Positions 1-5,355 of a stretch of DNA of 5,955 nucleotides are shown piece by piece (within the stretch, counting starts at the first letter, position 1; each line of letters begins with the position of its first letter). Source of the DNA: Candidatus Goldiibacteriota bacterium (GTDB lineage: Bacteria; Oederibacteriota; PGYV01; DSYL01); the NCBI GenBank assembly GCA_026418955.1, contig JAOAAI010000137.1:1-5955 (forward strand), read 5' to 3'. Position numbers and translations under genes: made by a program. The notes beneath the pieces were generated by a model that saw only the letters and a list, made by a program, of their open reading frames with translations, was not told the DNA's origin and ran no database searches.

Positions 1-235
1 CATTAGAAAGTAATTATATGACATTTTTAGTTTTTACACAACATTAAGTTTTTTAAAAAAGCATTTTTTACAATTATATAAAATTGATATTAACCAGTAA
101 TTTTTATGTTTTAATTTTGGATATATAATTTATTATAACAACTATTTTTTTTAAATTTAAAATTACGATGTTTTGGTAAATAGAATCTTAATTTTAAAGT
201 TTCTAACTTGTTTGATTGTTGTTTGAAGTTATGAC

Positions 236-325
236 TGGCGGAGAGGAGAGGATTCGAACCCCCGGTGCCAAAATTGGCACAACTGATTTCGAGTCAGTCG
301 CTTTAGACCACTCAGCCACCTCTCC
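236..325 (-). tRNA. tRNA-Ser (anticodon CGA)
   Basis: Read on the minus strand this is a complete class II tRNA of 90 nt. A 7-bp acceptor stem (GGAGAGG with CCTCTCC) is followed by discriminator G and an encoded CCA at 238-236. The anticodon stem ACTGA/TCAGT encloses the loop CTCGAAA, giving anticodon CGA, which reads the serine codon UCG. The long variable arm (TGTGCCA paired with TGGCACC) is typical of tRNA-Ser. The T loop is TTCGAAT on a stem with two G-T wobbles. No convincing promoter is seen in the 57 bases separating it from the next tRNA upstream, so it is probably co-transcribed with tRNA-Ser(GGA). Confidence 0.96.
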
Positions 326-382
326 GTTGATTAGCATGACTGAAATTTATAAATTGCTTTGATTAAATTTTTCATAAAATTT

Positions 383-473
383 TGGCGGAGAGAGTGGGAT
401 TTGAACCCACGAAGCCCTTTTGGAGCTTACACGCTCTCCAGGCGTGCTCCTTAAACCGCTCGGACATCTCTCC
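383..473 (-). tRNA. tRNA-Ser (anticodon GGA)
   Basis: Complete 91-nt class II tRNA on the minus strand. The acceptor stem is GGAGAGA/TCTCTCC with discriminator G and an encoded CCA. The anticodon stem CACGC/GCGTG encloses loop CTGGAGA, giving anticodon GGA for UCC/UCU serine codons. The long variable arm (AAGCTCC...GGGCTT) and the T loop TTCAAAT are intact. It has a plausible promoter just upstream on the same strand (492-520) and probably heads a two-tRNA transcript that includes tRNA-Ser(CGA). A decayed relative of this gene lies further upstream. Confidence 0.96.
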
Positions 474-491
474 GCAAAATTTTTAAACTTT

Positions 492-520
492 ATAATGCAA
501 ATTAATATAAATAACATCAA
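492..520 (-). promoter_or_regulatory. Promoter of the tRNA-Ser pair
   Basis: On the minus strand a -35 box TTGATG (520-515) is separated by exactly 17 bases from a -10 box CATTAT (497-492), placing the start about a dozen bases before the tRNA-Ser(GGA) 5' end. The -10 is not ideal. However, the same TTGATG box and 17-base spacing recur in front of the decayed tRNA copy (659-687), which supports this element being real and having been duplicated with the gene. Confidence 0.5.
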
Positions 521-523
521 ATA

Positions 524-635
524 GTGTAAAATTCAAGCAAGAAGCTCTTTTGGAGATTACATGATTTAAGGCTCGCTGTTAGGAGATTGTCCTTAAACTT
601 CTTAAACCATTTCTGCGCAGGATAGACATTAGTAA
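524..635 (-). pseudogene. Decayed tRNA-Ser(GGA) copy
   Basis: Bases 541-563 match the variable-arm region of tRNA-Ser(GGA) at 411-433 in 20 of 23 positions. Further along, the D-loop sequence TTAAACC recurs at 602-608, and ATGTC near the 5' end recurs around 625-629 on the minus strand. Between these islands the relic carries extra bases, about 21 in the anticodon-arm region and about 14 near the D arm. There is no acceptor stem, no recognisable anticodon arm and no encoded CCA, so it cannot fold as a tRNA. It contains a new 7-bp inverted repeat (TTTAAGG 565-571 with CCTTAAA 591-597). Ends are approximate. It most likely arose by tandem duplication followed by decay. Confidence 0.55.
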
Positions 636-658
636 TTTTAAAATAGCGATTGGTGCAA

Positions 659-687
659 AATATAATTTTTAATAAAAAGAACATCAA
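659..687 (-). promoter_or_regulatory. Retained promoter in front of the tRNA-Ser relic
   Basis: On the minus strand TTGATG (687-682) is followed after 17 bases by TATATT (664-659). The -35 box and spacing are identical to those before tRNA-Ser(GGA), and the -10 is closer to consensus. It would start transcription into the degenerate tRNA copy and on towards the intact tRNA-Ser pair, so it could still contribute to their expression or make a non-tRNA transcript. This rests on sequence resemblance only. Confidence 0.4.
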
Positions 688-763
688 AAATCGCAATTAA
701 AACATGGCAGTTATATTTCTAGAATATCACAGTTTTCTACAATCTACCATTGTGGTATATTAT

Positions 764-839
764 TGGTGGAGCAGAGCGGGATTGAACCGCCGACCCCAGC
801 GTTGCGAACGCTGTGCTCTCCCAACTGAGCTACTGCCCC
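764..839 (-). tRNA. tRNA-Ala (anticodon CGC)
   Basis: Complete 76-nt tRNA on the minus strand. The acceptor stem GGGGCAG pairs with CTGCTCC (one G-T wobble), followed by discriminator A and an encoded CCA. The D arm is GCTC/GAGC. The anticodon stem CAGCG/CGCTG encloses loop TTCGCAA, giving anticodon CGC, which reads alanine codon GCG. The variable loop is GGGTC and the T arm has loop TTCAATC. A plausible promoter lies at 857-885 on the same strand. A C34 anticodon for GCG is a little unexpected in such an AT-rich genome. Confidence 0.96.
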
Positions 840-856
840 AAAAAATACTTTTATAA

Positions 857-885
857 ATTTTACAAAATATGTTATGTTAATGCAA
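857..885 (-). promoter_or_regulatory. Promoter of tRNA-Ala
   Basis: On the minus strand TTGCAT (885-880) is followed after exactly 17 bases by TAAAAT (862-857), placing a start about ten bases before the tRNA-Ala 5' end. Each box has two departures from consensus. In sequence this AT-rich some chance matching is expected, so position relative to the tRNA is the main support. Confidence 0.45.
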
Positions 886-916
886 TAATAAAATATTTAT
901 AAAAAATTTCATAAAT

Positions 917-982
917 ATGTTCGTTGTATATGTTCGCAAGAAATTTTCGTTAAACACGTATAGAAACATATCTAGCGAACAT
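917..982 (+). promoter_or_regulatory. Long hairpin / four-half-site operator before mntP
   Basis: Bases 917-934 pair with 965-982 over 18 positions with one mismatch (927/972) and two G-T pairs, around a 30-base centre. Each arm is made of two related units 13 bases apart: TATGTTCG at 916 and 929, and the inverted GAAACATA at 963 and CGAACATT at 976. It ends 58 bases before the mntP start. It could be an operator for a regulator binding repeated half-sites, or a stem in the mntP leader RNA. mntP genes often carry the yybP-ykoY manganese riboswitch, but its conserved GGGGAG-type motif is absent here. The structure is seen directly; its function is inferred. Confidence 0.5.
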
Positions 983-1010
983 TATTAGAAAACATTAGTA
1001 ATAAAAATTA

Positions 1011-1036
1011 TTTAGAAAGGAGATTTAGAAAGGAGA
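1011..1036 (+). promoter_or_regulatory. Tandemly duplicated ribosome binding site of mntP
   Basis: The 13-mer TTTAGAAAGGAGA occurs twice back to back (1011-1023 and 1024-1036). The second copy places AAGGAGA directly before the ATG at 1041 with usual Shine-Dalgarno spacing, and it fixes that start. The first copy sits too far upstream for normal initiation and looks like a recent slippage or duplication product, or a standby ribosome site. Confidence 0.8.
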
Positions 1037-1040
1037 CAAC

Positions 1041-1598
1041 ATGGATTTAATTACAATTTTAGGTATCGCTATAGGACTTGCAATGGACTGTTTTGCAGTT
1101 GCAATATCAGCCGGAACAGGAACAAAAAAAATAAACAGATGGACTCCATATATTATGTCTTTTCTTTTTGGTTTTTTTCAGTTTGGAATGCTTATAATTG
1201 GCTGGGCAGGGACATCTACCTTTAAAAAATATATTATATATTTTGATCATTGGATTGCATTTATGCTTCTTTTTTTTGTGGGTATAAAAATGTTAAAAGA
1301 AGGTTTTGAAGAGGAAAAAGATAAAGAAAAAACAGATTACAGTTCATTTAAAATGCTAATTTTACTTTCTTTTGCAACTTCTATTGATTCATTAGCAGTT
1401 GGTATATCTTTTTCTTTAATAGATATAAAGATTTTTATACCTGCTATTATAATTGGTTTTATGTCATTTTTATTTACTGGGTTTGGGTTTATTACAGGTA
1501 AAAAAACAAGTGAATTATTTGGAAAAAAGGCAGAAATAATAGGGGGATTAATACTCATATTTATAGGTTTAAAAATACTTATAGAGCATTTAAAATGA
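1041..1598 (+). CDS. mntP: Manganese efflux pump MntP
   Basis: This encodes an inner-membrane exporter that removes excess Mn(II) from the cytoplasm. The 185-residue product is close to the usual size of the family (E. coli MntP is about 188). Six hydrophobic helices are visible, roughly at 3-25, 38-57, 70-86, 104-126, 131-152 and 164-183, arranged as two internally related halves. Both signature motifs are present: GLAMDCFAVAIS with Asp16, and the pseudo-repeat ATSIDSLAVGIS with Asp116. These acidic residues match the essential intramembrane aspartates of the E. coli protein. The charged loop 87-100 (rich in Glu and Lys) separates the halves, and the C-terminal GLKILIEHL is also typical. The start is set by a strong AAGGAGA site, which is duplicated. 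The gene stands alone: a promoter for the next operon lies downstream. Expression may be governed by the hairpin element at 917-982. Confidence 0.93.
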   Translation: MDLITILGIAIGLAMDCFAVAISAGTGTKKINRWTPYIMSFLFGFFQFGMLIIGWAGTSTFKKYIIYFDHWIAFMLLFFVGIKMLKEGFEEEKDKEKTDYSSFKMLILLSFATSIDSLAVGISFSLIDIKIFIPAIIIGFMSFLFTGFGFITGKKTSELFGKKAEIIGGLILIFIGLKILIEHLK

Positions 1599-1605
1599 GA
1601 ATATC

Positions 1606-1637
1606 CAAATATTTGAGAAAATTATAATAAATATTTG
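1606..1637 (+). repeat. AT-only inverted repeat after mntP
   Basis: CAAATATTT (1606-1614) and its perfect reverse complement AAATATTTG (1629-1637) flank a 14-base centre just after the mntP stop codon, followed shortly by a 13-base palindrome TTAAACAGTTTAA (1640-1652). A weak transcript end or a binding site is possible. There is no GC-rich stem or T-tract, so I do not call a rho-independent terminator. Confidence 0.35.
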
Positions 1638-1708
1638 TATTAAACAGTTTAAATAAATATCATTATTCAAAATTATTATATGGCAGTATTTTCATGCCCT
1701 AATTAAAA

Positions 1709-1737
1709 TTGACAACATAAAAATATTATTGTATTAT
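1709..1737 (+). promoter_or_regulatory. Near-consensus sigma-70 promoter of the cyclic-nucleotide operon
   Basis: A perfect -35 box TTGACA (1709-1714) is separated by exactly 17 bases from TATTAT (1732-1737), which differs from TATAAT at one position. Transcription would start near 1744, leaving a leader of about 30 bases before the ATG at 1775. This is the strongest promoter in the window, and it indicates that the crp-like gene and the genes abutting it form a unit separate from mntP. No Crp- or Fnr-type palindrome overlaps it. Confidence 0.8.
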
Positions 1738-1774
1738 TATATTTAAAAGTTGGATTTACAGGAGGATGATATAG

Positions 1775-2413
1775 ATGGTGACAGAAGAGGATATAATAAA
1801 TCAATATGGAAAAAGGTATACAAAAGGACAATATATATTTAGGGAGGGGGATCATGGTGAAGAAATGTTTATAATTCATACAGGAAAAGTTAATATTACA
1901 AAAAGAACAGATGAAGGGGAAAAAATATTAGTTACATTAGGTCCCGGTGACTTTTTTGGAGAAATGGCTGTAATTGATAAGGGCCCAAGGTCTGCATCTG
2001 CTATTGCTGCTGAGGATACTGTATGCATTGTTTTGGATGAGGAACTGTTTGAACAGCAGATGCAAAGGAATGCAAAAATAGTTAAAAAAATACTTAAAAA
2101 TATGAGTGCACGTCTTAGAGCAATGAACGAGCAATTACAGAATCTTACTACAAAAGATTATAATATGCGAGTTGTTAACGCGCTTTTAATTCATGTGAAT
2201 AAAAATGGTGATAATACATCATTACCTTTGCAGACGTTAATAGACCAGACAGGTATGGAAGATTACAAGGATAAATTACATGAAATATTACGTTCCATGG
2301 AAAAAGCCAAAGTTGTTACAATTTCCGGAGATACAATAATAGTTTCAAATTCTGCTAACATTGAAAAATACAAACATTATCTTGAAATGAAAAAGATATT
2401 TGGTGAAAGTTAA
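1775..2413 (+). CDS. Crp/Fnr-like cyclic-nucleotide-binding regulator with atypical C-terminal domain
   Basis: A 212-residue cytoplasmic protein with an N-terminal cyclic-nucleotide-binding domain at about 10-95. Its phosphate-binding cassette FGEMAVIDKGPRSASA (61-76) keeps the Gly-Glu pair (62-63) and the Arg72-Ser73 pair, which in E. coli CRP hold the ribose and cyclic phosphate, so real cAMP or cGMP binding is likely. A dimerisation-type helix follows (about 95-122), then a winged-helix-like region (about 128-192). The expected Crp recognition helix (Arg-Glu-Thr-Val type) is missing: the equivalent stretch reads GMEDYKDKLHEILRSM, so DNA binding is uncertain or uses a different sequence. 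The start is set by AGGAGG at 1760-1765; an earlier ATG at 1766 hits a stop after one further codon. The gene overlaps the CHASE2 gene and leads an operon that also encodes a cyclic-nucleotide phosphodiesterase, which supports its being the receptor of that pathway. It could alternatively be a non-DNA-binding CNBD effector. Confidence 0.88.
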   Translation: MVTEEDIINQYGKRYTKGQYIFREGDHGEEMFIIHTGKVNITKRTDEGEKILVTLGPGDFFGEMAVIDKGPRSASAIAAEDTVCIVLDEELFEQQMQRNAKIVKKILKNMSARLRAMNEQLQNLTTKDYNMRVVNALLIHVNKNGDNTSLPLQTLIDQTGMEDYKDKLHEILRSMEKAKVVTISGDTIIVSNSANIEKYKHYLEMKKIFGES

Positions 2414-4121
2414 AAGAAAAGTGAAAAAATTAAGGGAAATATTTTTTTTAATTATTATTTTTGTTTTTTGTTTTCTTTATTTTAAATACAATGAGGCAAT
2501 AAAATCATTTTTTTTTATTCAATTTCAAAGATTTCTTCCTGATAAAATAAACACACAGAAAATTATTCTTGTAAATGACGAATTTTCACTCGGTGATTAT
2601 AATAATTTGTTTAGTGTTATATCAAAATTGGAAAATTCTGTTGCTGTTATATTGCCACAATTGTTTAATATAAAAATTGGCGATTATGTTGAAAGTCTGA
2701 CTTCTGAAGAAATAAAAAAAACACAGGATGAATATAAGGAATTTATTTTTAAACTTGCAGAAACGCCAAATATAATACTTACAGGATTTATAGATAACTT
2801 AAATACAAATACAAAAATAAATATTGATCCGTGTGTATTTAAATATTTTAAAAAAGAAGATCTAAAGTTAAATTTAAAAAAATTCAATTATATAAAAGTA
2901 AACAATCAGAAAATCTGGTTAACGGCACCTGATATTGGTTTTTATCAAAACTTTGAGTATTATCCTTATAAAATGCCACTTCTTTATCATTTTAATGATT
3001 GTGTTATTATAAATGTTGCAATTGAAGCAATTAGGAAATATTATAAATTAAACAAAAAATCAATAAATTATTCAAATAATATGTTAAGGATAGGAACAAT
3101 TGTTAATGTTCCTATTTCAAAATCTGGAGAAATAATAATCTATCGGAATAATGAAAAAATTAAAATTTATAATCTTAATGAATTTTTAAAACTTTCTGCA
3201 GATGTAATTAATGATAAAATCATAATTATAAAAAGTAAAAATATAAATGAAAATACTATGGTTAGCCTAAGTATGCTTATTGCAGGATTGATGCAAAAAA
3301 AATATATATATTATTCATCAGTATTAAATTATATTTTAGGTTTTATTTTATTTTTGATATTTTTATTCTTTTACAGGTTATTAAAAATTCATTATGGCAT
3401 AATTTTAATTATAATTATAGAAATTTGTATTATTATTTTTACATTTTTATTATTGAATAAAAATATTTATCTTGATTTTGTGCTCTTTTCACTTGTTAAT
3501 TTTATTACTTTTTTTTCGGTTTATTATTTTAAAATATATAACACAATTGTTGAATTTAATATGAGAGCTGGAATTATTAGAGATTATGTAAATAAACATT
3601 CACTTAAATATATTTTGGATAAAAATATTGATATCAAAATAATGAACACTTGGTTTCAAACCTTTATTGTTTATATTATTTTTTCAAAAGAAATAGCAGA
3701 AAATATAAATGAAATAAAAAAAGATTTTGATAAAATCAAAGATATATTATATAATTTTAAAAAAGAAATTTTTATGAAAATTATTAATGAAAAGGATATC
3801 GCAATTATCTTTGCCAGTGAAATTGATATAAAAGAACTAATGCGTTTTTTATTTGAAATCAGGGGGCTGATTACAGAGAACAAATATAATATTGTTTTAA
3901 ATCGTACGGAGGTGTATACTTATTTATATAATAAGCAGTTGATATTTATGGATAAAAATATAGAGATAAGAATAAACGCAGAAAATATTGAAAAAAAGAG
4001 ATATATTTTAGTTCCTGAGAAAGATATACAGCAGTATATTGATTATATTAAATTTCAAAAAAATATAAATATAGGTGGAATTTTATATTTTAATACTATG
4101 GGTTTAAGAGAGGAGGTTTAA
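2400..4121 (+). CDS. CHASE2 membrane sensor with degenerate adenylate cyclase-like domain
   Basis: The 573-residue product has the layout of CHASE2 receptors: a basic N-terminus, one membrane helix (about 12-28), a large extracytoplasmic domain (about 45-300), three closely spaced helices (about 305-327, 331-352, 356-378) and a cytoplasmic C-terminus. CHASE2 hallmarks include the IGF-type segment at 179-181, MPLLY at 192-196, the helix around VAIEAIRKYY (206-215), and VNVPISKSGEIIIYRN (235-250). Residues 395-550 follow the order of elements of class III cyclases (FIVYIIF 422-428; KIINEKDIAIIF 460-471; IVLNRTEVY 498-506; ending ILVPE 536-540). The metal-binding Asp positions and the Asn/Arg pair appear substituted, so it may be inactive. 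There is no in-frame ATG near the start: TTG 2400 is used here, while GTG 2403 or 2421 are equally possible. All overlap or closely follow the end of the crp-like gene, implying coupled translation. The cyclase relationship is by pattern and context only. Confidence 0.75.
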   Translation: MVKVKRKVKKLREIFFLIIIFVFCFLYFKYNEAIKSFFFIQFQRFLPDKINTQKIILVNDEFSLGDYNNLFSVISKLENSVAVILPQLFNIKIGDYVESLTSEEIKKTQDEYKEFIFKLAETPNIILTGFIDNLNTNTKINIDPCVFKYFKKEDLKLNLKKFNYIKVNNQKIWLTAPDIGFYQNFEYYPYKMPLLYHFNDCVIINVAIEAIRKYYKLNKKSINYSNNMLRIGTIVNVPISKSGEIIIYRNNEKIKIYNLNEFLKLSADVINDKIIIIKSKNINENTMVSLSMLIAGLMQKKYIYYSSVLNYILGFILFLIFLFFYRLLKIHYGIILIIIIEICIIIFTFLLLNKNIYLDFVLFSLVNFITFFSVYYFKIYNTIVEFNMRAGIIRDYVNKHSLKYILDKNIDIKIMNTWFQTFIVYIIFSKEIAENINEIKKDFDKIKDILYNFKKEIFMKIINEKDIAIIFASEIDIKELMRFLFEIRGLITENKYNIVLNRTEVYTYLYNKQLIFMDKNIEIRINAENIEKKRYILVPEKDIQQYIDYIKFQKNINIGGILYFNTMGLREEV

Positions 4122-4892
4122 ATGAAAATAAAAGTACTTGGATGTTATGGTGGGCAATTACCAGGTAAAAACAACACAGGATTTTTATTGAATGAGGAGA
4201 TTTTGATTGACGGTGGAACTATAGCATTATCAGCGGATATAAAAACTCAGAGAAAAATTAAAAATATTTTATTATCTCATCCACATCTTGATCATGTTGG
4301 AGCAATTCCTTTTTTTGGAGTTAATGTAACCAGTAATAAATCAAAAAGTATAAATATTTATGGCACTATGTTTACCATAAATGCGGTAAAAAATTATATA
4401 ATGAATGGTACTATATGGCCAGATTTTACAAAAATAAAAAATTCTGCAGGAAATTATGTTTTTGAATATAAAACAATAATTACTAATAAATGGTATGATA
4501 TAGATGGATATAAAGTAAAAGCTATAACAGTAAATCATACAATTCCAACAAATGGTTATATTATAGGAAATGGGGATAAATATATTATATATAGCGGCGA
4601 TACAAAAGAAACAGATGAAATTTGGATGGAAGGGAAAAAACTTGGTGATAAATTAAAAGCAATTTTTGTAGAAACTGCATATCCTGATAATCTTATAGAA
4701 CTTGCTGAAAAAAGCGGACATCTTACACCTTCTTCTTTATATAACCAGTTAAAAAAGTTAGGGAAAATAAAATCAAAGGTTTTTATCTATCACATGAAAC
4801 CTGAATATGAAAAAATTATAGAGAAAGAAATAAAGAAGATTAAAGATTATAGAATTATCTTAGTAAAAGAAACAAAAACATATTTTATATAG
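4122..4892 (+). CDS. Class II 3',5'-cyclic-nucleotide phosphodiesterase (metallo-beta-lactamase fold)
   Basis: A 256-residue soluble metal-dependent hydrolase expected to open cAMP or cGMP to the 5' monophosphate. It has the metallo-beta-lactamase fold, with the dinuclear metal motif HPHLDH at 53-58 (His53, His55, Asp57, His58) and further candidate ligands His139 (VNHT), Asp160 (YSGDT) and His224 (IYHMKP). Features that separate class II cyclic phosphodiesterases from other family members are present: HxHLDHVGAIP, the NGTIWPDF segment (95-102), FVETAYPD (182-189), SGHLTP (198-203) and YHMKPEY. AGGAGG (4111-4116) lies inside the end of the CHASE2 gene and its ATG directly abuts that gene's TAA, so the two are translationally linked. 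Position between a cyclic-nucleotide receptor/sensor pair and the acetyltransferase supports a role in switching the signal off. Substrate preference cannot be read from sequence; a less specific phosphodiesterase is the main alternative. Confidence 0.85.
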   Translation: MKIKVLGCYGGQLPGKNNTGFLLNEEILIDGGTIALSADIKTQRKIKNILLSHPHLDHVGAIPFFGVNVTSNKSKSINIYGTMFTINAVKNYIMNGTIWPDFTKIKNSAGNYVFEYKTIITNKWYDIDGYKVKAITVNHTIPTNGYIIGNGDKYIIYSGDTKETDEIWMEGKKLGDKLKAIFVETAYPDNLIELAEKSGHLTPSSLYNQLKKLGKIKSKVFIYHMKPEYEKIIEKEIKKIKDYRIILVKETKTYFI

Positions 4893-4893
4893 A

Positions 4894-5343
4894 ATGATAA
4901 TTTTTAGAAACGCTAGGAAAAGTGATATTACCCAAATTCTTGAGATTGAAAAAATATCTTTTATAAGTCCATGGAGTAGAGTCGCTTTTGAATGTGAGAT
5001 TTCCAAAATGCTTATGGGCAATGGTATTTTTCTGGTGGCTGAGGATGAAGAAAATAATAAAATTTGTGGTTATGTTTGTGCAAACGTAATTATTGATTAT
5101 ATCCATATACTTAATCTTGCAGTTGCACCTGATTATAGAAGGAAAGGCATAGCAAAAGAGTTTATTAAAAGAATAGAAGCAGATGCAATTAAAAAAAAAT
5201 ATTATGGAATTACTCTTGAGGTTTGTGAAACAAATGAAGCTGCAATAAATCTTTATAAGAAATTTGGTTTTATTATTAAAGGGAAACGGGAAAAATATTA
5301 TGAAAATAAAGAAGATGCTTTAATAATGTGGAAAATACTGTAA
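4894..5343 (+). CDS. rimI: GNAT acetyltransferase, RimI-like (ribosomal protein S18 N-terminal acetylation)
   Basis: A 149-residue GNAT-fold enzyme that would transfer acetyl from acetyl-CoA to a protein N-terminus; in E. coli the target of RimI is ribosomal protein bS18. The N-terminal IFRNARKSDITQILEIEK (3-20) and SPWS (25-28) match the family opening. The acetyl-CoA pyrophosphate loop is RRKGIA (82-87). The C-terminal signature LEVCETNEAAINLYKKFGF (108-126), then KREKYYENKEDALIM (131-145), follows the RimI pattern of catalytic-type Glu and Tyr residues. Length is typical. Only one base separates it from the phosphodiesterase stop codon and no Shine-Dalgarno sequence is visible, so it probably depends on translational coupling. 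rimI often sits beside tsaB/tsaD genes, but none is present here. Another peptide-alpha-N-acetyltransferase of the same family cannot be excluded. Confidence 0.83.
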   Translation: MIIFRNARKSDITQILEIEKISFISPWSRVAFECEISKMLMGNGIFLVAEDEENNKICGYVCANVIIDYIHILNLAVAPDYRRKGIAKEFIKRIEADAIKKKYYGITLEVCETNEAAINLYKKFGFIIKGKREKYYENKEDALIMWKIL

Positions 5344-5355
5344 TTGTTGCAACAA
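5344..5355 (+). repeat. Perfect 12-bp palindrome after rimI
   Basis: TTGTTGCAACAA lies directly after the rimI stop codon. It may be an operator or a chance palindrome; no T-tract follows, so it is not a terminator. The rest of the gap to the sigma factor gene (5356-5512) has no recognisable gene or riboswitch. It does contain a near-palindrome CTGATTTGAACCAG (5439-5452) and a weak promoter candidate, TTGAAC (5444-5449) with TTTTAT (5466-5471) at 16 bases spacing. Confidence 0.4.

Noticed and set aside
1..235. Search for a gene, terminator or riboswitch at the left edge
   Set aside because: Only A/T-rich sequence with short palindromic runs such as AAATTTAAA; no open frame with a start site and no GC-containing stem.
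646..694. Inverted repeat GCGATT...AATCGC around the relic promoter
   Set aside because: Six-base arms 37 bases apart are expected by chance in low-complexity sequence of this kind.
745..757. Hairpin TACCA-TTG-TGGTA downstream of tRNA-Ala as a terminator
   Set aside because: The stem is only five base pairs, and no T-tract follows it on the minus strand.
917..982. LexA (SOS) box suggested by repeated GTTCG/CGAAC
   Set aside because: The Gram-positive box needs CGAAC then GTTCG separated by four bases, and the alpha-proteobacterial form needs GTTC copies separated by seven; here the order and spacing differ (nine bases).
840..1040. Possible yybP-ykoY manganese riboswitch before mntP
   Set aside because: The conserved GGGGAG-type loop and paired helices of that riboswitch are not present; only the ATGTTCG-based hairpin is seen.
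1337..1558. Minus-strand open frame inside mntP, and similar antisense frames within the other genes
   Set aside because: They lie opposite well-supported genes, have no ribosome sites, and their composition is what reverse reading of AT-rich coding sequence gives.
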